The position numbers and the translations under genes were made by a program. Below the pieces are notes generated by a model that saw only the letters and a list, made by a program, of their open reading frames with translations, was not told the DNA's origin and did not search any database. From NCBI RefSeq assembly GCF_014204515.1, contig NZ_JACHLI010000016.1, positions 62,001-126,000 of the forward strand: a DNA stretch of 64,000 nucleotides, read 5' to 3'. Origin of the DNA: Pseudomonas nitroreducens (GTDB lineage Bacteria; Pseudomonadota; Gammaproteobacteria; Pseudomonadales; Pseudomonadaceae). Positions 28,154-36,900 of the stretch are shown piece after piece (position 1 is the stretch's first letter; each line of letters opens with the position of its first letter).

Positions 28154-28273
28154 GCCCTCACCCTAACCCTCTCCCGCACGCGGGAGAGGGGACTGATCGG
28201 CGCAGGATGAAACCATTGCATCAGCCGGCACAGACGGCCCCCTCTCCCTGAGGGAGAGGGCTGGGGTGAGGGG
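28154..28273. repeat. BIME-like composite repeat
   Basis: CCCTCACCCTAACCCTCTCCC-GCACGC-GGGAGAGGGG and, 40 bp on, CCCCCTCTCCCTGAGGGAGAGGG-CTGGGGTGAGGG form two hairpins whose outer ends are inverted. It fills most of the gap inside the operon between the binding protein and the amidohydrolase and may reduce expression of the downstream half. Confidence 0.8.
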
Positions 28274-28343
28274 GATGCATCTGCGCTGAATCTTCAAGGG
28301 GTGACAGGCGCTCTTGAAGCACTCCACCGATTTCGAGGTCCCC

Positions 28344-29543
28344 ATGACCGACAGCTACTGGCTGCGCAATATCCGTCCGCTGGGCAATGCAGCGGAAGAC
28401 TTCCTCATCCGTGACGGTCGCATCGCCGAGCGCCGCCCGGCCAGCAACACCGCGCCGCAGGCCGGCGACATCGACGGCGCCGGCCAGCTCCTGCTGCCGC
28501 CGCTGGTGGAAAGCCACTGCCACCTGGACAAGACCCTCTGGGGCCAATCCTGGCGGCCCAACAGCGCCGGCCCCACGCTCAAGGACTACATCGCCAACGA
28601 GCGCCGCGTGCTGCGCGAGATCGAAGCGCCCATCGCTGCACGTGCCGGCGCGCTGCTGGAGCAATGCATCGCCCGTGGCTCGCTGACCTTCCGCTGCCAC
28701 GTGGACATCGACCCCGAGCTGGGGCTGCGCCACGTGGTCGCCATGCAGGCGCTGCGCGAGCGCTACGCCGATCTCATCGACATGCAGTTCGTGGTCTTCC
28801 CGCAGACCGGCCTGGTCAGCCGCCCCGGCACCGCCGAGCTGATGCGCGAAGCGCTGGCGCTGGGCGTGGAAAACGTCGGTGGCCTCGACCCCTGCGGTAT
28901 CGACGACGACCCCATTGCCCAGCTCGATATCGTCTTCGGCCTCGCCGTGGAGTTTGGCCGCGGTGTCGACATCCACCTGCACGACAAGGGCGAACTGGGC
29001 CTCTGGCAGATCGCCCGCATCGCCGACTACACCGAGCGCCACGGCCTGCAGGGCAAGGTGATGATCAGCCACGCCTACTGCCTGGGCATGGCGCCCTGGG
29101 AGCAGATCGAGCCGCTGGCCGAGCGCCTCTCCGAGCTGGACATTTCCCTGATGAGCTCGGCGCCCGCCGACACCCCGGTACCGCCGTTCCTCGTCCTGCG
29201 CGAAGCCGGCGTCAACCTGTGCCTGGGCAGCGACGGCATCCGCGATGCCTGGTCGCCCATGGGCAACGGCGACATGCTCGAGCGCGCCATGCTGCTCGCC
29301 TTCCGCTTCGACCTGTGCAAGGACGACGACCTTGCCGCCGCCTTCGCCGCGGCCACCGACAACGGTGCCTGTGCGCTGGGTCGCGAGCCGGCGCGTATCG
29401 AAGTCGGCGCGCTGGCGGACTTCCTTCTGCTGCCGGTCGAGACCCTCGGTGAAGCCGTGGTCGCGCGCCCGGTGCAGCGCCAGGTGTTCAAGGCCGGCAG
29501 GTTGATTGCCGAGAACGGCCGCTTCCTGGAGTCGCGTTTGTGA
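28344..29543 (+). CDS. Cytosine-deaminase-like amidohydrolase
   Basis: 399 residues, close to CodA length. Metal ligands are visible: SHCH (H58, H60) in ESHCHLDKTLW, HLHDKGE, SHAYC and the GSDGIRD aspartate. This layout matches CodA-like deaminases that hydrolyse an amino group from a pyrimidine or triazine ring. Other possible substrates are creatinine, isocytosine or ammeline. ATG 28344 is chosen over an in-frame ATG at 28314, as GAGGTC stands near it and the family start follows. The next gene overlaps by 4 bp. Confidence 0.88.
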   Translation: MTDSYWLRNIRPLGNAAEDFLIRDGRIAERRPASNTAPQAGDIDGAGQLLLPPLVESHCHLDKTLWGQSWRPNSAGPTLKDYIANERRVLREIEAPIAARAGALLEQCIARGSLTFRCHVDIDPELGLRHVVAMQALRERYADLIDMQFVVFPQTGLVSRPGTAELMREALALGVENVGGLDPCGIDDDPIAQLDIVFGLAVEFGRGVDIHLHDKGELGLWQIARIADYTERHGLQGKVMISHAYCLGMAPWEQIEPLAERLSELDISLMSSAPADTPVPPFLVLREAGVNLCLGSDGIRDAWSPMGNGDMLERAMLLAFRFDLCKDDDLAAAFAAATDNGACALGREPARIEVGALADFLLLPVETLGEAVVARPVQRQVFKAGRLIAENGRFLESRL

Positions 29544-31030
29544 GCACCCCACGCATCGGCCTGAAAGCCAGTTTCGTGGTCGGCTTCGATGGCAAGCAGC
29601 ACGTGCTCTGGCGCCACGGCGAAGTGGTGTTCGAAGGAGGGGAAATCCTCTTCGTCGGCCGCGGCTTCTCTGGTGAAGTCAGCCAGTGGATCGACTACGG
29701 CCACGCGCTGATCGGCCCTGGCTTCATCGATCTCGACGCGCTGGGCGACCTCGACTCCACCGTGCTCACCCTGGACAACGGCGCCGAGTGGAACATGGGC
29801 CGCGTCTGGTCCGAAGACTACCTGCGCGCCGGACCGAGCGAGTGCTACAGCCCGGACGAGGAACTGTTCAAGTACCGCTACGCCTTCACCCAGCTGATCC
29901 GCAACGGCATCACCACCGCCATGCCGATCACCTCCATGTACTACCGGCGCTGGGCCGAGCATTACGACGAATTCGCCGGAGTCGCCGCGCTTTCCGCCGA
30001 ACTCGGCCTGCGCACCTACCTTGGCCCCTGCTACATGAGCGGCATGACCTACGTCCGTGCCGATGGCAGCTCCGCGCAGCACTGGGACGAAGCCGCCGGC
30101 CTTGCCGGATTGCAGGAAGCCGAACGCTTCTTCCGCGATTTTGACGGCGCCCACAACGGCCTGGTACGCGGCGCGCTGCTGCCCGATCGCATCGAGACCT
30201 GCACGCCAGCTCTGCTGGAGCGCACCGCCGCCGTGCAGCGCGAACTGAATGCGCCGCTGCGCCTGCACTGCTGCCAGTCGCGCTACGAAGTGGAACTGGT
30301 CCGCCGTCTGCGCGACACCTCCTCGCTGCAATGGCTCGACAGCCATGGCCTGCTCAACCCGCGCAGCGTGCTGCCCCACGGCATCCTGCACAGCGGTGAG
30401 CACGAGTTGCAGCGTCTCGCCGACACCGGCACGAGCCTGGTGCATTGCCCGGTGGTGTTCGCCCGCGAAGGCGATGCGCTGGACTCGTTCGGCGCCTACC
30501 GCGCGCGGGGTATCAACCTCGCCATGGGCACCGACACCTTCCCGGCGGACATGCTCGACCAGCTACGCCAGGGCCTGAACATCGCACGGGTGAAGGAAGC
30601 CGATGCCGAGCACACGCGCATGCTTGACCTGTACAACACCGCGACCCTCGGCGGCGCCCAGGCGCTGGGCCGCGATGACATTGGCCGCCTGGCCGTCGGC
30701 GCCCGTGCGGACATCACCGTGTTCCGCCTGGGCGACTTTCACCAGGGCCCGTTCTTCGACCCGCTGAAGAACCTGTTCACCGCCGGCCGTGGCGACGACT
30801 GCATCGCCAGCTTCATCGACGGCCGCAGCGTGATGCAGGACGGCCAGGTGCTCGGGATCGATTATGCCGACCTGCAACGCCGCGCCGACGCGCTGTTCCA
30901 GAAGCAGATGCAGCACCACGCCGAACGCGCCTTCGGTAACCCACCGTGGCGCACGCTGTTCCGTTCCGCGATTCCCTTTGCCGACCCGTACAGCGCCGAC
31001 GCACCGCTGGTCGACGCGCACGCCCATTGA
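29540..31030 (+). CDS. Amidohydrolase of the chlorohydrolase/AtzA-like group, lacking the N-terminal HxH
   Basis: 496 residues, GTG start overlapping the previous gene by 4 bp. The C-terminal three-quarters has TIM-barrel amidohydrolase motifs: LRLHCCQS, LPHGIL and MGTDTFP. The first metal motif, normally PGFIDxHxH, reads PGFIDLDALGDLD, with D66 and L68 where the histidines should be. The enzyme may use an altered metal site, or act through a non-metal mechanism, or be a partner subunit. It probably acts on the product of the previous enzyme. No frameshift is visible. Confidence 0.78.
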   Translation: MSTPRIGLKASFVVGFDGKQHVLWRHGEVVFEGGEILFVGRGFSGEVSQWIDYGHALIGPGFIDLDALGDLDSTVLTLDNGAEWNMGRVWSEDYLRAGPSECYSPDEELFKYRYAFTQLIRNGITTAMPITSMYYRRWAEHYDEFAGVAALSAELGLRTYLGPCYMSGMTYVRADGSSAQHWDEAAGLAGLQEAERFFRDFDGAHNGLVRGALLPDRIETCTPALLERTAAVQRELNAPLRLHCCQSRYEVELVRRLRDTSSLQWLDSHGLLNPRSVLPHGILHSGEHELQRLADTGTSLVHCPVVFAREGDALDSFGAYRARGINLAMGTDTFPADMLDQLRQGLNIARVKEADAEHTRMLDLYNTATLGGAQALGRDDIGRLAVGARADITVFRLGDFHQGPFFDPLKNLFTAGRGDDCIASFIDGRSVMQDGQVLGIDYADLQRRADALFQKQMQHHAERAFGNPPWRTLFRSAIPFADPYSADAPLVDAHAH

Positions 31031-31041
31031 AGGATCAACCC

Positions 31042-31713
31042 ATGCTCAGCTTCGACTTCCAGCAGCTGTCCGCCCGCGAGAAATACAAGATCCTGATCGG
31101 CAGCGTGGTGCCCCGGCCCATCGCCCTGGTCACCACCATCGACGCCGAGGGCCGCGCCAACGCCGCGCCGTTCAGCTTCTTCAACGCCCTCTCGGCCGAC
31201 CCGCCGATCCTCGCCCTGGGCGTGGAGAACTACAGCGACCTGAGCCCCAAGGACACCACGCTGAACATCCGGCAGAACCAGGAATTCACCGTGAACATCG
31301 TCTCCGATGCGCTGGTGGAAGCCATGAACGTCTGCGCCGTGCCCTTCGAGCCGGGCTTCGACGAACTGGTCGCCGCCGGCCTCACCGCCATCCCCGGCAC
31401 CCGCGTCGGCTGCCCGCGCATCGCTGAAGCCCCTGTGGCGCTGGAGTGCCGGCGGATGATGGCGCTGTCCATCGGCCAGTCGCGGGAGATCATCCTCGGC
31501 GAAGTCCTGATGGCCCACGTCCGCGACGACCTGATCGACCCGGCCACGCTCTACATCGACCAGCTCGGCCTCGACGCCGTCGGCCGCATGGGCGGGCATG
31601 GCTACTCGCGCACACGGGAATACTTCGAGCTGCCGACGCGTTCGCTCAAGCAGTGGCTGGACGAACCCGGCGCCGGCAAGCGTCTCTGGCCCGTTACCGA
31701 AGAACTGGCATAA
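31042..31713 (+). CDS. Flavin reductase-like (RutF/DUF447-type) FMN-binding protein
   Basis: 223 residues. The split-barrel FMN fold shows IGSVVPRPIALVTTID near the start and FSFFNALSADPP, typical of the flavin reductase-like family. These proteins bind FMN and either reduce it for a monooxygenase or hydrolyse/reduce small substrates themselves. No monooxygenase partner is in the operon. The ATG lies 11 bp after the amidohydrolase stop, with AAGGAT 6 bp upstream. A terminator ends the operon. Confidence 0.86.
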   Translation: MLSFDFQQLSAREKYKILIGSVVPRPIALVTTIDAEGRANAAPFSFFNALSADPPILALGVENYSDLSPKDTTLNIRQNQEFTVNIVSDALVEAMNVCAVPFEPGFDELVAAGLTAIPGTRVGCPRIAEAPVALECRRMMALSIGQSREIILGEVLMAHVRDDLIDPATLYIDQLGLDAVGRMGGHGYSRTREYFELPTRSLKQWLDEPGAGKRLWPVTEELA

Positions 31714-31756
31714 CCGTCGAATACCAATCCTGCAAAAAAGCGTCTGCGTGAAAACA

Positions 31757-31786
31757 AGAACGCCCGGCATCCCGCCGGGCGTTTTC
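31757..31786 (+). terminator. Rho-independent terminator, end of the catabolic operon
   Basis: AACGCCCGGC and GCCGGGCGTT pair around ATCCC with TT before CGTTT. It stands between convergent genes and may serve both directions. Confidence 0.9.
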
Positions 31787-31801
31787 GTTTCACTCCAACG
31801 C

Positions 31802-33286
31802 TTACCGCTGATGCAGCTTCCACGCATCTCCATGGGGCGCGGTGCCCTTGTCGTAGGGGCGGAACAGGGTCATGTAGGCCAGGCCCAGGACGATCACGAT
31901 GCCGCCCACCAGAATGATCCCGTAGTTCAGGTACCAGGGCGCATCCGGCGTGCGCGGCCAGGACATGTTGATGATCGCCAGCACGCCGTAGGTCAGCGCC
32001 AGGATGTTCACGATCCACCCCCAGTTGCCCAGGGTGAAGGCGCCGGTGGGTTTCCAGCCGCGCAGGCGGGCGAACAGGGCGCCGCCGACGATCATCTGGA
32101 ACGACAGGTAGATGCCGATGGCGGCGAAGCTCACCACCATGGCGATGGCGTTCTGCAGGTAGAAGCCGGCGCAGACGATCACGCTGGGGATCACGCCGCA
32201 GGCGATCAGTGCCGCAACCGGCACGTGGGTGTTGGGCGACAGGCGCTTGAGCAGGCCGCTGCCCATCACCATCTCGTCGCGGGCATAGGAGTACAGCAGG
32301 CGGCTGGCAGCGGCCTGCAGGCTGAGCACGCAGGAAACGAAGGAGACGATGATCACCGCCATCACCAGGCGCGCGCCGGTGACGCCGAAGGCGTTGTCGA
32401 GGATGGTGGTCATCGGGTCCTTGTCGGCGCCGGAAATCACCGCCTGCATGTCCGGTACCGCGAGGATCAGCGCCAGGGCGGCGAAGATGGCCGCGCCACC
32501 GCCGATCCAGATGGTCATGCGCATGGCCTTGGGAATCCGCCGGCTGGGTTTCGGGGTTTCCTCGGCGACGTCACCGCAGGCCTCGAACCCGTAGTAGAGG
32601 AACATGCCGGCCAGCGAGGCGGTGAGGAACGCCGGCCAGTAGCTGCCGTCGATGCGGATGTCGAAGGTGTTGAACAGCACCGAGAATGGTTGGTGGCGTT
32701 CGAAGATCAGCAGATAGGTGCCGATCACCAGCGCGCCGAGCAGCTCGCAGATGAAGCCGAACATCGCCACGCGGGCCAGCAGCTTGGTGCCGGACAGGTT
32801 CAGCAGGGTGGCGATCACCGTCAGCGCCAGGGCGACCAGGGTATTGGTCACCGGCGTGGATTCGAAGCCGAGCAGCGTGGCGATGTAAGGGCCGGCGCCG
32901 AGGGCCACGGCAGCGATGGTCACGCACAGCGAGACGGAGTAGATCCAGCCGACCATCCAGGCCCAGCGCTTGCCCACCAGGCGCCGGGCCCAGGGGTAGA
33001 CGCCGCCGGAAATCGGGAACTGCGAGACCACTTCGCAGAAGATCAGGCACACCAGCATCTGGCCGATGCCCACCAGCAGGTAGGACCAGAACATCGGCGG
33101 GCCGCCGGCGGCCAGGCACAGGCCGAACAGGGTGTACACGCCGACTACCGGCGAGAGGTAGGTGAAGCCCAGGGCGAAGTTCTGCCAGAGGGTCATACTG
33201 CGTTCGAAATTAGAGGTGTAGCCCAGCGCGCGGAGTTGTTCCGCGTCGCGGTCCAGGGCGGCGCCTGGCTGGGTCGAGCTGTTCAT
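31802..33286 (-). CDS. APC-family amino acid permease
   Basis: 494 residues with about 12 helices. GGVYPWARRLVGKRWAWMVGW and FYYGFEACGDVAEE-type segments match the amino acid/polyamine/GABA branch of the APC superfamily. Its neighbour ALDH suggests import of an amine or amino acid such as GABA or a polyamine derivative (inference). ATG 33286 is preferred to one 39 bp upstream since AGGA precedes it at 8 bp. It is the second gene of a two-gene minus-strand operon. Confidence 0.88.
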   Translation of the reverse strand: MNSSTQPGAALDRDAEQLRALGYTSNFERSMTLWQNFALGFTYLSPVVGVYTLFGLCLAAGGPPMFWSYLLVGIGQMLVCLIFCEVVSQFPISGGVYPWARRLVGKRWAWMVGWIYSVSLCVTIAAVALGAGPYIATLLGFESTPVTNTLVALALTVIATLLNLSGTKLLARVAMFGFICELLGALVIGTYLLIFERHQPFSVLFNTFDIRIDGSYWPAFLTASLAGMFLYYGFEACGDVAEETPKPSRRIPKAMRMTIWIGGGAAIFAALALILAVPDMQAVISGADKDPMTTILDNAFGVTGARLVMAVIIVSFVSCVLSLQAAASRLLYSYARDEMVMGSGLLKRLSPNTHVPVAALIACGVIPSVIVCAGFYLQNAIAMVVSFAAIGIYLSFQMIVGGALFARLRGWKPTGAFTLGNWGWIVNILALTYGVLAIINMSWPRTPDAPWYLNYGIILVGGIVIVLGLAYMTLFRPYDKGTAPHGDAWKLHQR

Positions 33287-33418
33287 CGTGGAGTTCCTGT
33301 CTGAGGTTTTCGCGTCGGCAGCCAATCGGGTGCAACGGAAAGCGTTGTTGTTATTGTTCGGCGCGCGGTGGCGGCCGCGCGCCGTCTTGCTCCAAACCTC
33401 TCGTATTGCCGGATCGCG

Positions 33419-34912
33419 TTACAGCTTGATCCAGGTCGCCTTCAGCTCCGTGTACTTGTCGAAGGCGTGCAGCGACTTGTCGCGACCGTTGCCCGACTGC
33501 TTGAAGCCGCCGAAGGGCGCGGTCATGTCGCCGCCGTCGTACATGTTCACCCACACGCTGCCGGCGCGCAGGGCGCGGGCGGTGAGGTGGGCTTTGGAGA
33601 TGTCGCGGGTCCAGACCGCCGCCGCCAGCCCGTACTGGGTGTCGTTGGCGATGCGGATCGCTTCCTCGGCGTCTTCGAACTCGATGACCGAGAGCACCGG
33701 ACCGAAGATTTCCTCGCGGGCGATCTTCATCGCGTTGCTCACGCCGTCGAACAGGGTCGGCTCGACGTAGGTGCCGCCGGTTTCTTCCAGCACACGTTTG
33801 CCGCCGGTGAGGATCTTCGCGCCTTCGTCCTGGCCGGCCTGGATGTAGCCCAGCACCTGCTCAAGCTGACGGCCGTCGACCAGCGCGCCGACGTTGGTTT
33901 CCGGGTCCAGCGGGTGGCCGGCCTTCCAGCCCTTGAGGGCTTCGACCACCAGCGGCAGGAACTTCGCCTTGATCGACTTCTGCACCAGCAGGCGCGAGCC
34001 GGCAGTGCACACTTCGCCCTGGTTGAAGGCGATGGCCGCGGCGGCGGCTTCGGCAGCGGCCTGCAGGTCCGGGGCATCCTCGAAGACGATGTTCGGGCTC
34101 TTGCCGCCGGCTTCCAGCCAGACGCGCTTCATGTTCGATTCGCCGGCGTAGACCATCAGCTGCTTGGCGATCTTGGTGGAGCCGGTGAACACCGCGGTGT
34201 CGACATCCATGTGCAGCGCCAGGGCCTTGCCGACGGTGTGGCCGTAGCCCGGCAGCACGTTCAGTACGCCAGCGGGAATGCCGGCATCGATGGCCAGCTG
34301 GGCGACGCGGATGGCGGTCAGCGGCGAGCGCTCGGACGGCTTGAGGATCACCGAGTTGCCGGTGGCCAGCGCCGGGCCGAGTTTCCAGGCGGCCATCATC
34401 AGCGGGAAGTTCCACGGCACGATGGCGGCGACCACGCCCACCGGCTCGCGGGTAACCAGGCCGAGTTGGTCGTGGGAAGTGGCGGCCACCTCGTCGTAGA
34501 CCTTGTCGATGGCCTCGCCACTCCAGCGCAGCGAGTCGGCGGCGCCCGGCAGGTCGACGTTCAGCGAATCGCCTATGGGTTTGCCCATGTCCAGGGTTTC
34601 CAGCAGCGCCAGCTCTTCGGCGTGCTCTTCCAGCAGGGCGGCGAAGCGGATCATCACGGCCTTGCGGGTCGCCGGGGCTTCCCGCGACCAGACACCGGAA
34701 GTGAAGGTGGCGCGGGCGCTCTGCACGGCGCGTTCGGCGTCGGCTTCACCGCAGCTGGCGACCTTGGCCAGCAGGCGGCCGTCCACCGGGCTGATGCAAT
34801 CGAAGGTTTCTCCGGAGGCGGCGGCAAGGTATTCACCCTGGATGAAGGCGCGGCCTTCGATCTTCAGGGCCTTGGCGCGGGCTTCCCATTCGGCGCGGGT
34901 TGGCTGGCTCAT
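33419..34912 (-). CDS. Aldehyde dehydrogenase, gamma-aminobutyraldehyde type (KauB/PuuC-like)
   Basis: 497 residues. Catalytic Cys302 is at GEVCTAG and the general base Glu at WLEAGGKSP; the NAD site shows PWNFPLMMAAWK and GSTKIAKQL. KauB/PuuC-type enzymes oxidise gamma-aminobutyraldehyde and related omega-amino aldehydes in polyamine breakdown. The gene is upstream of a permease on the same strand and divergent from an FCD regulator. No oddities seen. Confidence 0.9.
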   Translation of the reverse strand: MSQPTRAEWEARAKALKIEGRAFIQGEYLAAASGETFDCISPVDGRLLAKVASCGEADAERAVQSARATFTSGVWSREAPATRKAVMIRFAALLEEHAEELALLETLDMGKPIGDSLNVDLPGAADSLRWSGEAIDKVYDEVAATSHDQLGLVTREPVGVVAAIVPWNFPLMMAAWKLGPALATGNSVILKPSERSPLTAIRVAQLAIDAGIPAGVLNVLPGYGHTVGKALALHMDVDTAVFTGSTKIAKQLMVYAGESNMKRVWLEAGGKSPNIVFEDAPDLQAAAEAAAAAIAFNQGEVCTAGSRLLVQKSIKAKFLPLVVEALKGWKAGHPLDPETNVGALVDGRQLEQVLGYIQAGQDEGAKILTGGKRVLEETGGTYVEPTLFDGVSNAMKIAREEIFGPVLSVIEFEDAEEAIRIANDTQYGLAAAVWTRDISKAHLTARALRAGSVWVNMYDGGDMTAPFGGFKQSGNGRDKSLHAFDKYTELKATWIKL

Positions 34913-34986
34913 GCGTATCGCTCCTCGTTCTTGCTGTTGTTGGCGGAGACGGCCTGCGGACCGTCGCTGGCAAATACATTTGAAAC

Positions 34987-34997
34987 CATATCTTATG
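34987..34997. promoter_or_regulatory. Candidate regulator site CATA-TCT-TATG
   Basis: Perfect inverted repeat CATATCTTATG, 75 bp upstream of the ALDH start in the ALDH/GntR divergent region. A related TATG-GAGA-CATA repeat lies at 35093-35104 by the GntR start. The pair could be operators of that regulator. Confidence 0.4.
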
Positions 34998-35092
34998 TTT
35001 TTGCGGTTGCCAATACAGGTCGAAAAATGAGCGTTCTGATGGGCTTTCAGTGGCGAAAGACCTTGCTGAAAGTCCGGAAAGCGATTTAAAAA

Positions 35093-35104
35093 TATGGAGA
35101 CATA
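35093..35104. promoter_or_regulatory. Candidate regulator site TATG-GAGA-CATA
   Basis: Perfect 4-bp-arm inverted repeat 10 bp before the GntR gene start, partner of the site at 34987-34997. Confidence 0.35.
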
Positions 35105-35113
35105 GTTTTAGCG

Positions 35114-35953
35114 ATGCCCAAGCCAGGCTTGCCGGTAGACTCGCTTTCAACACCCGCACAGGAAGATTTCGCGCAGGAAGCGTCAGCGCCCCTCGCATGG
35201 CTGCCTATGAACGAATTCAGGAAAGTCCGCCCCGCCAGTTTCATGCGCCTGCGCCAGGAAGGGCGCACCGAGGAGGTCGCGCGTCGGCTGGTGGAAATGG
35301 TCGACCTCGGCCTCTACGCCGAAGGCGAGCAACTGCCCAGCGAAAGCGAGCTGGCGATGCAGTTCGGTGTTGCCACCGTGACCCTGCGCGATGCCCTGGC
35401 AGAGCTGCGTGAACGCGGGGTGATCGAGACCCGGCGCGGGCGCAATGGCGGCAGTTTCGTCTGCTCGCCGCAGCACACCTCTGAGGACGCCCTGCTGGGG
35501 CAGTTGCGCCAGATGAGTGCACTGGAGCTGCGCGACCTGGGGGACGAGCATGTCGCCATCGCCGGAGCTGCCGCGCGGCTCGCGGCACAGCGCTCCACCT
35601 CCGACGAACAGGCACGCATCGCCCAGTACCTCGATGCGCTGGCGAACGCCAGCACCCGGCAGGAACAACGCCGCGCCGACGCGCGCTTCCATATCGAGAT
35701 CGCCGTTGCCGCTCAATCCGTTCGCCTGACCCACGCGGAGACGCGCCTGCAGGCGGAAATCGGCGAGTGGCTGTGGCTGCCGGTGGAAGGCTTCCCGGGA
35801 GCGACGGCTATCGAGCAGGAGCACCGCGCCATCCTCGAAGCGATCAGGGCCGGCGACTCGAACCTGGCCGGTGCTCTGGCGGAGGCCCATGTCACCCGCG
35901 GCATCAAGCGGCTGATCAACCTGCGCCTGAGCCTGCTGGCCGACGACGGCTGA
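35114..35953 (+). CDS. GntR-family (FCD) transcriptional regulator
   Basis: 279 residues, of which the first 31 are an extra leader. The winged helix has PSESELAMQFGVATVTLRDALA (residues about 77-98, shown in part) and the FCD domain covers the rest (ARFHIEIAVAA, HRAILEAIRAGD). It diverges from the ALDH/permease genes and likely regulates them. A start at 35207 (MNEFRKV) would remove the leader, but neither start has a good ribosome site. The following cache-domain gene is co-oriented, 130 bp on. Confidence 0.87.
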   Translation: MPKPGLPVDSLSTPAQEDFAQEASAPLAWLPMNEFRKVRPASFMRLRQEGRTEEVARRLVEMVDLGLYAEGEQLPSESELAMQFGVATVTLRDALAELRERGVIETRRGRNGGSFVCSPQHTSEDALLGQLRQMSALELRDLGDEHVAIAGAAARLAAQRSTSDEQARIAQYLDALANASTRQEQRRADARFHIEIAVAAQSVRLTHAETRLQAEIGEWLWLPVEGFPGATAIEQEHRAILEAIRAGDSNLAGALAEAHVTRGIKRLINLRLSLLADDG

Positions 35954-36083
35954 CTGGCACAGCGCTTGCTGCTTTCCCTGCGCGGCCGGACGGGCGCACA
36001 GACTGACTTACCGAACCTACTTTGCGAGCCTGTCTGGCTCGCCCTTGAGCAAGAACAACGACAAGAACAGCGAGGCCCCGGTC

Positions 36084-36839
36084 ATGTCCAGCGAGCAACC
36101 CACGGATGAACTCCAGCGCTGTGCCCAGCGCATCGACGCTTCCATCCGTAACGTTTTCCAGCGTCTCGACGAGCTGGCCGGTGAAGTCGAGGGGATCTGG
36201 CGCGTGTTGGCGGAGGAGGGCAAGCGCCCGTCCTCGAAGGACCTCGGCGCACTGCGTCCGCGCATCCAGCACGACCTCACCGATGATGGTACGCGCCTGC
36301 ACGGTACCGGCGTGGTGATCGAGCCGGGCGAGCTGGCCGACCAGGAGATGTACCTGGAGTGGTGGTACCACGGCCGCGGCGACAAGGTCGTGCCCATGAG
36401 CCTGAACTTCAACCGGCGCAGCGAGAGCTTCTACAACTACCTCAACATGCCGTGGTTCTCCCGCCCGCGTGCCAGCGGGCAGCCCTCGGTGGTCGGGCCC
36501 TTCGTCGACCTTTACGGTACCGACCTGTATATCCTCGCCTTCTCCGTGCCGATCCAGGTGGACGGCCGCTTCATCGGCGTGGCCGCCGCCGACATTGCCC
36601 TGCACGAGTTCGAAGGCGTGCTGCTGGGCAGCCTGATGCAGATGGGCCACGAGGCCCTGGTGGTCAACGGCGAAGGTCGCGTGGTGGCCGCCAACACCGC
36701 CAACTGGTTCACCGGCGACCTCGCCCGGCGCCTATTGGGACGAGACGGGCAGGGGCGCGAGCAGGAGCTGGCGGCGTCCTTCTCGCACTGGGCGGTCATC
36801 GAGCGACCGCAGGCGCGTCGGTTGTCCGGTGCTGCCTGA
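36084..36839 (+). CDS. Cache-domain (PDC-type) protein, no transmembrane segment
   Basis: 251 residues. The middle part (residues about 80-200) resembles a dCACHE/PDC sensor domain as found in chemoreceptors: YYLNMPWFSRPR-type segment (FYNYLNMPWF), VVGPFVDLYGTDLYI and FSVPIQVDGRFIGVAAADI. The N-terminal 60 residues are a charged helix. There is no obvious signal peptide, membrane helix or output domain, so it may be a soluble ligand-binding sensor. ATG 36084 is chosen over TTG 36045 as GAGG lies 8 bp upstream. Role unknown; possibly linked to the regulator upstream. Confidence 0.72.
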   Translation: MSSEQPTDELQRCAQRIDASIRNVFQRLDELAGEVEGIWRVLAEEGKRPSSKDLGALRPRIQHDLTDDGTRLHGTGVVIEPGELADQEMYLEWWYHGRGDKVVPMSLNFNRRSESFYNYLNMPWFSRPRASGQPSVVGPFVDLYGTDLYILAFSVPIQVDGRFIGVAAADIALHEFEGVLLGSLMQMGHEALVVNGEGRVVAANTANWFTGDLARRLLGRDGQGREQELAASFSHWAVIERPQARRLSGAA

Positions 36840-36900
36840 AGCTGCCAAACGCCGCACAATTGGCTAGGCTAGGGCGGTTAATCCATTGACGGACAACGCC

